Source: Alteromonas_E sp964230255 (GTDB taxonomy: Bacteria > Pseudomonadota > Gammaproteobacteria > Enterobacterales > Alteromonadaceae). From it: a stretch of DNA of 45,834 nt. Below are positions 8,759 through 16,823 of the stretch, piece by piece; the first letter of the stretch is position 1, and the number at the start of each line of letters is the position of its first letter. The stretch lies in NCBI GenBank assembly GCA_964230255.1, contig CAXRGW010000046.1:1-45834 (forward strand), read 5' to 3'. Made by a program: the position numbers and the translations under genes. The notes under the pieces are model-generated. The model ran no database searches, had not been told where the DNA came from, and saw only the letters and a list, made by a program, of their open reading frames with translations.

Positions 8759-11542
8759 ATGAATGTATTCGCTAAGCTTGGCCGGTCGAAAACAGTGCTA
8801 TGCGCATTGCTTTGTGTACTGGCGATTGCCGGGTGTAGCCAAAAGACCAGTGAAGAATATTTAGCTGCGGCACAACAAATGATCGCAGAGGAGCAATTCG
8901 ATGCTGCGGTGGTTGAATTGAAAAACGCCATTCAACAAGACCCACAAGCTGCGGCGCCGCGATACGAATTAGGTAAGTTGTATCTTGCGTTGGGTAATTA
9001 TTCGAGTGCTGAAAAAGAACTGCAACGCGCATCAGATCTCGGCCACCCCGCAGCTGAAGTTGTGCCTCATTTATCGCGTGCGCTGCTGCGCGCAGGCTCG
9101 CACAATGCAGTGGTGGATATGAATCACTTGGTTACTGGCATCACCAGCGCAGAACAAGCAGAAATTGGTTTCTTTAAGGTTCAGTCGCTACTGGAGCTAG
9201 GTGAAACTGAAGCTGCTCAAGGCCTAATCGCCGAACTACTCGAACTGCAAACCAACGCCATCTACAAAGATTTAGTGGGCGTTGTGAAAGTGATATTGGA
9301 CGAAGATATTGAGCAAGCAATAGGACTGGCTGAAGCTGCCCGTGAGCGAGCACCATTTAATCAAGACGTATTGACCATCCTGGCTCGATTGTATCTGCAG
9401 AATCAGCAAACTGATCTAGCTGTCGATGCATTCGCTGATTACGTCGAAAAATACCCCAAAGACGTGACAACCAAATTTATGGTTGCCGCAATGATGGTTG
9501 AGCTGGGTCGTATGGAAGAGGCTGAACGCTACGTCGACGATTTACTGGTACTGAGCCAAGACAACCCGATGTTGAATCAGCTAAAAGGCATTATTTTATC
9601 GGAAAAGGGCGAGTACGAAGCCGCATATGAAAGATTGAATGTCGCGATATATGCTGGTCGCAACGACCCAGTTTTGCGTTTGGTCGCTGGTTTTGCTGCT
9701 TTTCAACAAGGTGATTTCGAAGCGGCCAACATGCATTTGTCCATTATTGCTGAAACGCTTCCCGATAATCATCCCGGAATTAAACTACTCGCTGCTAGCC
9801 AATTACAATTAGGTTTGTCGGATGAGGCAACTTTGTCGTTACAACGCTTACAAACTGAAGACAGCGGTGACGCTGGTTTATATTCACGTGCTGGATATGA
9901 ACTAGTTAAGGTGGGCAACTTGGCCGATGCTGAGGCTATGCTTGAACGGACCCAGGCCCTGGGGGGTAACGCTGACGATTTATTGCGTACGGGCGTGTTG
10001 CAATTGTCGCTTAATCAAATCGAAGGAATTATTAACCTTGAGCAAGCAGTAGCTCAGGCACCTGAATCAGTGACCGCGCAATCAACATTGGCAACGGCAT
10101 ATTTATCAACTAATCAAATTGAAAAAGCGACTCAGTTGGCGCTTGATTGGAAGGCTGCCGCGCCAGAACTTCCTGAACCATACATTCTGGCAGCTGAGAT
10201 TGCATTTCGAAATCAAGATGTGGATCTCGCTCGCAGTGAATATGCTCAAGCTATTACATTGGCACCTGAGCAACCAAGCGTATTGATTGCACAAGCGCGA
10301 TTTTTTGCTCAGCAACGCGAATTTGAACAGGCGACAAGCAATGTTGATAGGGTGCTTGCACGGCAACCATCCGATTCAACGGCACTAGCATTAAAGTACT
10401 TAATTGGCAGGGAGCAAGACAACACGGCTGCAGTAATAAGTGATACTGAAGCGCAGTTAACGAAAAATCCAAATGATGCGCAATTGCGCGTTTTGCTAGG
10501 CCGGATGTATGCGACGGAAGGCAATCATGAAACGGCGCTAATAACGCTAGAAAAAATTAACCCGGACCGCCAAACGCCGCGTGACTTTTGGCGTTTGAAA
10601 GGTCTTTCGTTAATGCAGGGCAATCAAATTGCCGCTGCTGAAACGCACTACGATCAATGGCTTGAGTTATTCCCTTACGACAAGGAAGCAGCACTAGGGC
10701 GACTATTGCTATTAGATCTGACGGGCGACTTTGCTCGCGGCGTTGAAATTACCAAGACATTCTTGACTAAGCGAACCGATCCTCAAGTGATGGTCTTACA
10801 AGCGCATTTCTATAGCCTACAGGGCGACCAAGTGAACAGCCGAGAAGCATTGTCGAAACTAGGTGATGCAGCCAATGAAAATCCGTTTGTGCAGGCAATT
10901 ATTGCGCGTAACTTTTTGTTAGATGGTGACTACGAGCAAGCTATAGCGCCTGGGCAGATAGCCTTTGAAGACAACGCTAACTTGCGCAATCTGATGGTGC
11001 TGTTAGTCGCCAATGATGAGGTTGGTAACGCTCAGGTAAGTATTGATTTACTGACTGACTTTGTCGCTAATAATCCCAATGATTCGCGAGCGCGGATGCT
11101 CCTAGCAGAACGTAGAATCGCGCAAGACAGCAGCGCCGCAATTCAGGAATATGCCACATTAATTGAGCAGAATGAAAATAATTTTATTGCGTTGAACAAT
11201 ATCGCTTACTTGCTAATGCTCGAAGGCGATCTCGAATCAGCGGAAGCCTATGCAATTAGAGCAGTAGAGCTGCAATCTCGCAATCCTGCCTCGGCAGATA
11301 CATTAGCGCAGGTTTATCGGGCTCAAGAACGACTTGAAGAGGCATTGGCGCTATACGATCGAACGGTTGATGCATCCATGCAAAATGAAGAAATCTACCT
11401 GAACTACATTGAAGTGTTGTTGGAGTCTGGCAATCAGACGATTGCCGAGCGTCGCCTAAATGATCGCACTTATCAGTTGCCTGAATCATTGCAACGTGTC
11501 GCTGAACTACAGGCGAAATATAATCTTAACCTCACGCTTTAA
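8759..11542 (+). CDS. prsT: PrsT-like TPR-repeat lipoprotein (PEP-CTERM/exosortase-associated type)
   Basis: 927 residues from ATG 8759, with AAAGGA just upstream; an earlier GTG/ATG extension lacks signal-peptide logic. The N-terminus has a lipoprotein signal with lipobox L-A-I-A-G-C, so the mature protein is anchored by lipid, probably facing the periplasm. The rest is tandem tetratricopeptide repeats (for example AAVVELKNAIQQDPQAAAPR) to near the C-terminus. The opening repeats closely resemble the PrsT family encoded beside exosortase loci for EPS export and PEP-CTERM sorting. No exosortase, EPS or PEP-CTERM gene is in this window, so the assignment rests on sequence resemblance. Alternative: a generic TPR scaffold. 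Followed by a hairpin (11555-11592) and the channel gene, possibly co-transcribed. Confidence 0.7.
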   Translation: MNVFAKLGRSKTVLCALLCVLAIAGCSQKTSEEYLAAAQQMIAEEQFDAAVVELKNAIQQDPQAAAPRYELGKLYLALGNYSSAEKELQRASDLGHPAAEVVPHLSRALLRAGSHNAVVDMNHLVTGITSAEQAEIGFFKVQSLLELGETEAAQGLIAELLELQTNAIYKDLVGVVKVILDEDIEQAIGLAEAARERAPFNQDVLTILARLYLQNQQTDLAVDAFADYVEKYPKDVTTKFMVAAMMVELGRMEEAERYVDDLLVLSQDNPMLNQLKGIILSEKGEYEAAYERLNVAIYAGRNDPVLRLVAGFAAFQQGDFEAANMHLSIIAETLPDNHPGIKLLAASQLQLGLSDEATLSLQRLQTEDSGDAGLYSRAGYELVKVGNLADAEAMLERTQALGGNADDLLRTGVLQLSLNQIEGIINLEQAVAQAPESVTAQSTLATAYLSTNQIEKATQLALDWKAAAPELPEPYILAAEIAFRNQDVDLARSEYAQAITLAPEQPSVLIAQARFFAQQREFEQATSNVDRVLARQPSDSTALALKYLIGREQDNTAAVISDTEAQLTKNPNDAQLRVLLGRMYATEGNHETALITLEKINPDRQTPRDFWRLKGLSLMQGNQIAAAETHYDQWLELFPYDKEAALGRLLLLDLTGDFARGVEITKTFLTKRTDPQVMVLQAHFYSLQGDQVNSREALSKLGDAANENPFVQAIIARNFLLDGDYEQAIAPGQIAFEDNANLRNLMVLLVANDEVGNAQVSIDLLTDFVANNPNDSRARMLLAERRIAQDSSAAIQEYATLIEQNENNFIALNNIAYLLMLEGDLESAEAYAIRAVELQSRNPASADTLAQVYRAQERLEEALALYDRTVDASMQNEEIYLNYIEVLLESGNQTIAERRLNDRTYQLPESLQRVAELQAKYNLNLTL

Positions 11543-11554
11543 GCACTTGAAAAA

Positions 11555-11592
11555 ACACGAGCGGGACCTATAAACAGGCTACCCGTTCGTGT
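11555..11592 (+). other. Intergenic hairpin between TPR lipoprotein and channel genes
   Basis: Arms ACACGAGCGGG (11555-11565) and CCCGTTCGTGT (11582-11592) pair over 11 positions with one G-T wobble and a 16-base loop. No T-run follows, so it is more likely an RNA stability or attenuation structure than a strong terminator. Confidence 0.4.
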
Positions 11593-11606
11593 AATTCGGT
11601 TCCCCC

Positions 11607-12413
11607 ATGAGCATTTATAATAGTCTACAAGAAAAACTTCTGGCCCTGAAAAACAATCGTGCCTTTGAATTATTTGTCGTGGCCGTCATTATTATTTCTG
11701 CTTTGGAAATTGGTGCTAAAACCTATGATTTGCCAGATTTTGCCTATGTGTTAACCCGTTATTTAGATGTCTTCATCACGCTGTTTTTTCTATTTGAGAT
11801 AACCATCCGGTTTATCGCTGAACCGAATAAAAAAGAGTTCTTCAAATCAGGTTGGAACGTCTTTGATACGCTCGTAGTGCTTGTTAGCTTAATCCCGATT
11901 CAAGATAGTGAAATGGCACTACTAGCGCGCTTGGTACGGGTATTTAGAGTCTTGCGGATGGTGTCGATCATTCCAGAATTAAGATTGTTGATAAACTCTC
12001 TGATCAAAGCGCTTCCACAACTGGGTTATGTTGTCTTGTTGTTGTTTATCATTTTTTATATTTACGCGGCAATCGGCAGCTTCTTGTTTGCCGACATTAA
12101 CCCGTTCTTATGGGGCAATATCGCCATTTCAATGTTAACCCTGTTCCGCGTAATGACGTTCGAAGATTGGACTGACATTCAGTATGAGACTATGGAAGTC
12201 TATCCTTTGAGTTGGATCTTCTATATGAGCTTTATATTCTTTACCGCGTTTGCCTTCTTAAATATGGTCATCGGTATAGTGGTCAATGTCATGGAGGAAG
12301 AGCACAAAGCTGAAGCACGTGCACACTCGAAAGAGCCTACCATTGAAGACTTACAGCAAGAAATTCGAGAACTGAAACAGTTGGTTAGCCAATTCGCGCG
12401 GTCAAAGAACTAA
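11607..12413 (+). CDS. Single-domain voltage-gated cation channel (NaChBac family) with acidic filter
   Basis: 268 residues, normal for this family. Six-helix layout: S1-S3 to about residue 97, a voltage-sensor S4 with arginines at 108, 111, 114 and 117 (every third residue), S5 at about 138-162, pore helix TLFRVM and filter TFEDWTD (184-190), S6 at about 201-227, then a charged neck and a C-terminal heptad region (DLQQEIRELKQLV) that should form the tetramer coiled coil. Homologues are homotetrameric inner-membrane sodium channels with filters such as TLESWSM. Here D187 and D190 occupy the positions that, when made acidic in NaChBac or NavAb, gave calcium selectivity, so calcium permeation is a reasonable inference. 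The start is ATG 11607; no strong Shine-Dalgarno is visible. Confidence 0.9.
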   Translation: MSIYNSLQEKLLALKNNRAFELFVVAVIIISALEIGAKTYDLPDFAYVLTRYLDVFITLFFLFEITIRFIAEPNKKEFFKSGWNVFDTLVVLVSLIPIQDSEMALLARLVRVFRVLRMVSIIPELRLLINSLIKALPQLGYVVLLLFIIFYIYAAIGSFLFADINPFLWGNIAISMLTLFRVMTFEDWTDIQYETMEVYPLSWIFYMSFIFFTAFAFLNMVIGIVVNVMEEEHKAEARAHSKEPTIEDLQQEIRELKQLVSQFARSKN

Positions 12414-12475
12414 ATCCGACTGGAAAAAGCTAGTGTTGTGAGTATACTTCAGGGAATGATTGGAGGAATAATCGC

Positions 12476-12640
12476 ATGGAACAGCCGGTCTCAAAGGTGC
12501 AAGCGTCACGAGAATCACTGCAAAAACAGTTGAAAGAAGTCAGCGATTCATTATTAAACTTTTCAATCTCTAAAAGTGAAGCCGAGCGTTTAGAGCAACA
12601 GCTACAATTGCTGATCTCACGCTTAAATGAAACGCGCTAG
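12476..12640 (+). CDS. 54-residue coiled-coil protein
   Basis: Starts at ATG 12476 with a strong TGGAGGA ribosome site (12461-12467) eight bases before it, and ends at TAG 12638, just ahead of an intrinsic terminator. The product is almost entirely heptad-like, with hydrophobics at regular spacing and many Q, E, K and S (for example SEAERLEQQLQLLISRLNE). No signal peptide or membrane helix. It resembles small SlyX-type coiled-coil proteins only in style; I do not recognise a family. It lies 62 bases after the channel gene on the same strand, so it may share its transcript. Confidence 0.7.
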   Translation: MEQPVSKVQASRESLQKQLKEVSDSLLNFSISKSEAERLEQQLQLLISRLNETR

Positions 12641-12664
12641 TGGTAAGTAGCTACTAAAAGGGAC

Positions 12665-12694
12665 AAAAAAACCGGTCATTTGACCGGATTTTTT
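12665..12694. terminator. Bidirectional intrinsic terminator between coiled-coil gene and tolC
   Basis: Stem CCGGTCA (12672-12678) / TGACCGG (12681-12687) preceded by an A-run and followed by a T-run, so it works in both directions. It serves the convergent small coiled-coil gene and tolC. Confidence 0.9.
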
Positions 12695-12709
12695 AGATAT
12701 TGCGTGCGC

Positions 12710-14134
12710 TTATTCAGAGGCTTCTGGTGACAACGCGCGGTTGATACTTTCAACATCACCGCGAGTCAGTGTGCCTGCTGCTTGTTTCAAACTAATGATT
12801 GCTTGAATAAAGTCATAGCGAGCACCGGCCAGATTACGACGGGCGTCAAACAGGTTACGGGTGCTGTTTAATACGTCAACGATGGTACGTGTACCTACCT
12901 TAAAGCCTGCTTCAGTCGCTTCCAATGCGCTTTGCGCAGACACTACCGCTTGTTCAAAAGCGCGGATCGTGGAGATAGATGCGATTACATCATTGTACGA
13001 GCTACGCACGGAGCGCACAGTTTGGCGATACGTTAACTCTAAGCTTTCAGATGCAGCGACATAACGGTAACGCGCCTGATCGGTGCGAGCACTTACCGAA
13101 CCACCCTGGTAAATTGGTACGTTAAGGGTGATGCCAATCGACTGGTTATTCAGTGCCGGGATATCGATATCCGCACCGGCATCTCCCGCGCCTACGGCAG
13201 TCGTTTCATTGCGGCCGTAGCTACCACTAAGTGAAAGTGTTGGATAATGGCCTGAAGTGGCAATATCGACATCTTCCATCGCGATATCTTTAGCGAAGCG
13301 CTGGACTAATAAATCTAAGTTGCTTTCTTCCGCGATTTCTAACCACTCATTGGCAGAATCCGGTGAAGGACGCGGTGCACTGAATTTATCGGTGTCTAGC
13401 ACGTATAATTTATCATGATATTTACCTGTGATTTCACGTAATTCCTCTAAGCGCAATTCTAGTTGGTTTTCAGCACGGATCTCTTGCGCGACAGTGTTAT
13501 CGAAATTGGCTTGCGCTTCGTGTACGTCAGTGATGGCCGTTAGACCCACTTCAAAACGTTGTTTCGTTTGCTCTAACTGGCGCTCAATGGCGCGTTTTTC
13601 TGCACGAACAAACTCAACGTTGTCTTTGGCACGTAACACTGATAAATACGCTGATACAGTGCGCGTTATCAAACGCTGTAATTCGGCCGAGTAATTGGCT
13701 TCACTTTGTTGCGCTACCAGTTCAGCACGATCTAGACCTAGCCAATTGGCGTGATCGTACAAAGACATAGACAGGCTAGCGCCCATGGAGAATGTTTCAG
13801 TTTCATTTTCCACAACTTGAAAACCTAAAAACTCTCTGACAAGCTCGCCGTTTTCATCGCGCACTGGGTTGCCATCTGCGTCTCGAACAATTTCGACGTC
13901 CCGGTTACTTTCGTCACGTGTTGCCATGGTATAGCCAATACTCGCCGACAATTGCGGCAATAAACTCGCACGGCTTAAGCCAACACCTTCAAACGCAGCG
14001 TCGCGATTTGCTTTGGCTCGATTCACTACAGGGTCGTTCTCAATTGCTTGCTGATAGACTTGCAATAAATCATCAGCCATGGCGTTGGCGGATATGCTCA
14101 GACCAACGAGCAAGGAAAGTACGTTTTTTTTCAT
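12710..14134 (-). CDS. tolC: TolC family outer-membrane efflux channel
   Basis: 474 residues with a signal peptide (MKKNVLSLLVGLSISANAMA). The body shows the two-fold repeated outer-membrane efflux protein architecture: each half has long alpha-helical segments and beta strands, with the characteristic 'VGTRTIVDVLNSTRNLFDARRN' near the C-terminus and its counterpart 'VGLTAITDVHEAQANFDN' in the first half. TolC trimers form the outer-membrane exit duct for drug efflux pumps and type I secretion. Context fits: tolC is divergent from nudF-yqiB-cpdA-yqiA-parE in many gammaproteobacteria. AAGG lies upstream of the ATG. An insertion-like charged loop (residues about 75-100, rich in D, N and E) is probably extracellular. 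Confidence 0.95.
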   Translation of the reverse strand: MKKNVLSLLVGLSISANAMADDLLQVYQQAIENDPVVNRAKANRDAAFEGVGLSRASLLPQLSASIGYTMATRDESNRDVEIVRDADGNPVRDENGELVREFLGFQVVENETETFSMGASLSMSLYDHANWLGLDRAELVAQQSEANYSAELQRLITRTVSAYLSVLRAKDNVEFVRAEKRAIERQLEQTKQRFEVGLTAITDVHEAQANFDNTVAQEIRAENQLELRLEELREITGKYHDKLYVLDTDKFSAPRPSPDSANEWLEIAEESNLDLLVQRFAKDIAMEDVDIATSGHYPTLSLSGSYGRNETTAVGAGDAGADIDIPALNNQSIGITLNVPIYQGGSVSARTDQARYRYVAASESLELTYRQTVRSVRSSYNDVIASISTIRAFEQAVVSAQSALEATEAGFKVGTRTIVDVLNSTRNLFDARRNLAGARYDFIQAIISLKQAAGTLTRGDVESINRALSPEASE

Positions 14135-14295
14135 GTCTGCGCCTTAGTGTAAATACGTGTTCTGGTATATGCTTACAAGTCTACGAGATTCAATTACTGA
14201 TCAAAATTAAAGAGTCGTAACACTTTCGCTTCAAGTGTAACAGAATGTAATAAACTTGTGTGGGTGTTAATACCAATAAACAATTAAAGAAGTTT

Positions 14296-14928
14296 ATGCC
14301 AAAAATCCAACGCTACTCATCTACAGACATTCGCCACCTAACCACTAAACGGTTGTACAACGGATATTTTAAAATGGTTCAGTATCGTTTCCAACATCGT
14401 CTGTTTGATGGCGGGTGGAGCGATACGGTAGTCCGAGAAATATTTGAGCGCGGTCACGCTGTAGCAGTTTTACCCTATGATCCGGTGACTGATGAATTCG
14501 TACTGATTGAGCAAATACGTATTGGCGCAATAGAAAAAGCAGATACCCCTTGGTTAATCGAAATTATTGCAGGGATTATTGAGGAAGGCGAAGAACCTGA
14601 TGATGTTTGTAAACGCGAAGCGATGGAAGAGGCCGGTGTAACCTTGAAAAATTTGACTGAAGCAATCAGTTATCTGTCGAGTCCTGGCGGCACTACAGAA
14701 ACCTTGCAAATTTACATGGCCCAAGTCGATTCTACGCAAGCGCAGGGGGTGCATGGCTTAGACTATGAGTCTGAAGATATTCTGGTTCATCGAGTACCGG
14801 TAAGTACAGCCGAAGAATGGCTGCAAAACGGCAAGATAAACAATGCTGCAGCGATTGTTGCGGTACAATGGTTCTTATTGAACAAAACTAAATTACTAAC
14901 TCAGTGGCAATCAAATAATGCAAAATAA
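14296..14928 (+). CDS. nudF: ADP-ribose pyrophosphatase (Nudix hydrolase NudF)
   Basis: 210 residues from ATG 14296, preceded by AAAGAAG; an upstream in-frame GTG at 14260 adds 12 residues without a ribosome site. The Nudix box fits the G-x5-E-x7-REUxEExGU pattern: it starts GIIEEGEEP and ends REAMEEAGV. The N-terminal 'VVREIFERGHAVAVLPYDP' and the later 'SSPGGTTETLQIYMA' match the ADP-ribose pyrophosphatase subfamily. It splits ADP-ribose into AMP and ribose 5-phosphate in the cytoplasm. It overlaps yqiB by 11 bases, the first of four closely packed genes. Confidence 0.95.
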   Translation: MPKIQRYSSTDIRHLTTKRLYNGYFKMVQYRFQHRLFDGGWSDTVVREIFERGHAVAVLPYDPVTDEFVLIEQIRIGAIEKADTPWLIEIIAGIIEEGEEPDDVCKREAMEEAGVTLKNLTEAISYLSSPGGTTETLQIYMAQVDSTQAQGVHGLDYESEDILVHRVPVSTAEEWLQNGKINNAAAIVAVQWFLLNKTKLLTQWQSNNAK

Positions 14929-15352
14929 GCGTAAGTACGTGCCTCATTTACCCAGTATTCTTGCGGTCTGTGAGGAGAATTACGCACGTATGATGCGCTT
15001 GTTGCCCGATGTGGATACCGAAAGTTTGGAATATCAATTTGCGGCGGGCAAAAGTTTAAATTATCGCATTCGCATAGTTGATTCTGCACGCTATACATCG
15101 ACCCTTGAAGTGAGTCAGTGTAATACCAGTGTGCCATTGGTATTGCAACCGACCATGCAGGTGCGGCTTTATCACGACGCCCGCGTTGCTGAAGTGATTG
15201 CGACACAACGTGCAGGCCAGCTCAATGCCAGTTACCCTTATCCCAATGCCAAGATGCACCAAAAAAATGAGAAGCATATGGTCAATCGTTTCCTAGCCGA
15301 ATGGTTGAGTTTTTGTTTGGCCCAGCAGCGAGAATCTTCCGCGAGTGCCTGA
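14918..15352 (+). CDS. yqiB: DUF1249 family protein YqiB
   Basis: 144 residues, the standard length. It starts 'MQNKRKYVPHLPSILAVCEENYARMMRLLPD' -like (split motif: YVPHLPSI, CEENYARMMRLLP), followed by RLYHDARVAEVIA and a C-terminal 'NRFLAEWLSFCL', all characteristic of DUF1249 proteins. Function unknown; no signal peptide, likely cytosolic. The gene is conserved between nudF and cpdA in gammaproteobacteria, and here overlaps both neighbours (11 bases with nudF, 8 with cpdA), indicating translational coupling. Confidence 0.93.
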   Translation: MQNKRKYVPHLPSILAVCEENYARMMRLLPDVDTESLEYQFAAGKSLNYRIRIVDSARYTSTLEVSQCNTSVPLVLQPTMQVRLYHDARVAEVIATQRAGQLNASYPYPNAKMHQKNEKHMVNRFLAEWLSFCLAQQRESSASA

Positions 15353-16088
15353 ACCGTTTCGCCTGATCCAGTTTTCCGACTGCCATTTATTTGCCGATTG
15401 CAATAAAACCGGCTACGCCGACATCAATCCGAGCACTAGTTTGGCTAACGTACTGAGTCGAATCGCACAAGAAAACCCGGATATGCTGTTGCTAACGGGT
15501 GATATCTCGGGCGACTACAGTCCACAAAGTTATCAACAATTACAGGCTGTTTGGCAGCAATCTGGTATTGCGGCGCCCTTGTTGTCGCTGCCTGGAAATC
15601 ACGATGATGTTAAACTCTGGCAAACTGCATTTGCCGATATTGATACATTAACCAGTCACCAACTTAACGAGGGTTGGGTAATCCATCGTTTACCCACTGT
15701 GTTTACCAGAGCGAATGGTCGAGTTTGTGAAAATGCATTGGAACGATTGACCGAGCGATTGTTAAAAGAGCGGCAGAGACAGCACATTGTCGTGTTGCAC
15801 CATCCCCCGCAAGACAGCGGTGTTTGGATGGATAAACACCAATTATTAAACCCAGAGCCTTTACAGGCAATGCTTGCGACGGTTACCAATGTGCCATTGT
15901 TATTACACGGTCATGTGCATACCGCACGGCAGAGTGTGATTGTGCGCACTGCTGTTTTAGCCTGTCCTAGCACCTGCTGGCAATGGGGTAACACTGCCGA
16001 TTTTAGCGTGAGTGACGCGCGCCCAGGTTATCGTGTTATCGACTTACAACCGCAGGGTGAATGGCGTTCAAATGTCGTTTACTGTTGA
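15345..16088 (+). CDS. cpdA: 3',5'-cyclic AMP phosphodiesterase CpdA
   Basis: 247 residues with a GTG start overlapping the yqiB stop. Calcineurin-like metallophosphoesterase motifs in order: D-x-H (SDCHLF), GDISGD, GNHDD, and the later LHHPP and GHVH metal ligands. The CpdA family hydrolyses cAMP to AMP and so damps CRP signalling; class III phosphodiesterase. Conserved position between yqiB and yqiA supports the identification. GTG start and overlap suggest moderate, coupled translation. Confidence 0.93.
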   Translation: MPEPFRLIQFSDCHLFADCNKTGYADINPSTSLANVLSRIAQENPDMLLLTGDISGDYSPQSYQQLQAVWQQSGIAAPLLSLPGNHDDVKLWQTAFADIDTLTSHQLNEGWVIHRLPTVFTRANGRVCENALERLTERLLKERQRQHIVVLHHPPQDSGVWMDKHQLLNPEPLQAMLATVTNVPLLLHGHVHTARQSVIVRTAVLACPSTCWQWGNTADFSVSDARPGYRVIDLQPQGEWRSNVVYC

Positions 16089-16112
16089 AACCTCAAGGAG
16101 AAAAACTGTTTT

Positions 16113-16715
16113 ATGCACGTTGTTTACCTACACGGATTTTTAAGTTCACCACAATCGGAAAAAGCACAGTTAACCCAAGCTTATGTGGCCAAGTATCATC
16201 CGGACATCACTTTAGTAACACCTCAAATTCCAAATACCATTGATGCAGTTCCGGCAGTCCTTAAAGAAATCATCGAGCCGATTATAGCGAGCGGCGAGCC
16301 ATTGCGACTCATTGGCAGTTCTATGGGCGGATTTTTAAGTAATTGGTTAGTGGAACAATTTGGCGGACGTGCGGTGTTAATCAATCCTGCTGTTGCGCCG
16401 TACAATTTAATGCAAGATTATTTGGGCCAACATACCAACCCCTATTCCCAAGAGGTTTTTTTCGTCACTGCTGAGCATATTGATCAGCTAAAAGCGATGG
16501 AGCCTGCCGCAATTGGTAAACCTAGCGCATACAAAGTGTTGCTCCAACAAGGCGATGAAACCTTGGACTATCGATTGGCCGAGCAACGCTACGCTGGTGG
16601 AGATATTACGGTTGAAGCGGGTGGTGATCACAGCTTTGTCGGATTTGTCGATCATCTGAAAGAAATTTTTACCTTTCTTTTAGCCACAAACCCAACTGCA
16701 CCAATTGCTCAATGA
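16113..16715 (+). CDS. yqiA: YqiA family esterase
   Basis: 200 residues, alpha/beta hydrolase fold of the UPF0227/YqiA type. Motifs: YLHGFLSSPQSEKA at the N-terminus (oxyanion region), nucleophile elbow GSSMGG, and C-terminal GGDHSFVGF carrying the catalytic His. E. coli YqiA hydrolyses short acyl-CoA and p-nitrophenyl esters; the physiological substrate is unknown. AAGGAG sits 13 bases before the ATG. It closes the nudF-yqiB-cpdA cluster just upstream of parE. Confidence 0.92.
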   Translation: MHVVYLHGFLSSPQSEKAQLTQAYVAKYHPDITLVTPQIPNTIDAVPAVLKEIIEPIIASGEPLRLIGSSMGGFLSNWLVEQFGGRAVLINPAVAPYNLMQDYLGQHTNPYSQEVFFVTAEHIDQLKAMEPAAIGKPSAYKVLLQQGDETLDYRLAEQRYAGGDITVEAGGDHSFVGFVDHLKEIFTFLLATNPTAPIAQ

Positions 16716-16722
16716 GGGGGGG

Positions 16723-16781
16723 CTTGATACTATCAAGGTTCAATTAGCGCCAGCCAATTTACCTAGTTCGCCCAGGTAAAT
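16723..16781. promoter_or_regulatory. Two dyads in the parE leader
   Basis: CTTGATA-C-TATCAAG (16723-16737) is a perfect 7-bp palindrome around one base, and ATTTACCT-N9-AGGTAAAT (16757-16781) a perfect 8-bp inverted repeat. Both lie between yqiA and parE. Neither is followed by a T-run, so they look like operator or leader structures rather than terminators. Function not known. Confidence 0.35.
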
Positions 16782-16823
16782 GACGAAGCATATTAATAAT
16801 TTCAGCGCAGAGTAAACCAGCTT

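Noticed and set aside
16061..16243. 60-codon frame across cpdA/yqiA
   Set aside because: Overlaps two well-supported genes in another frame, no ribosome site.
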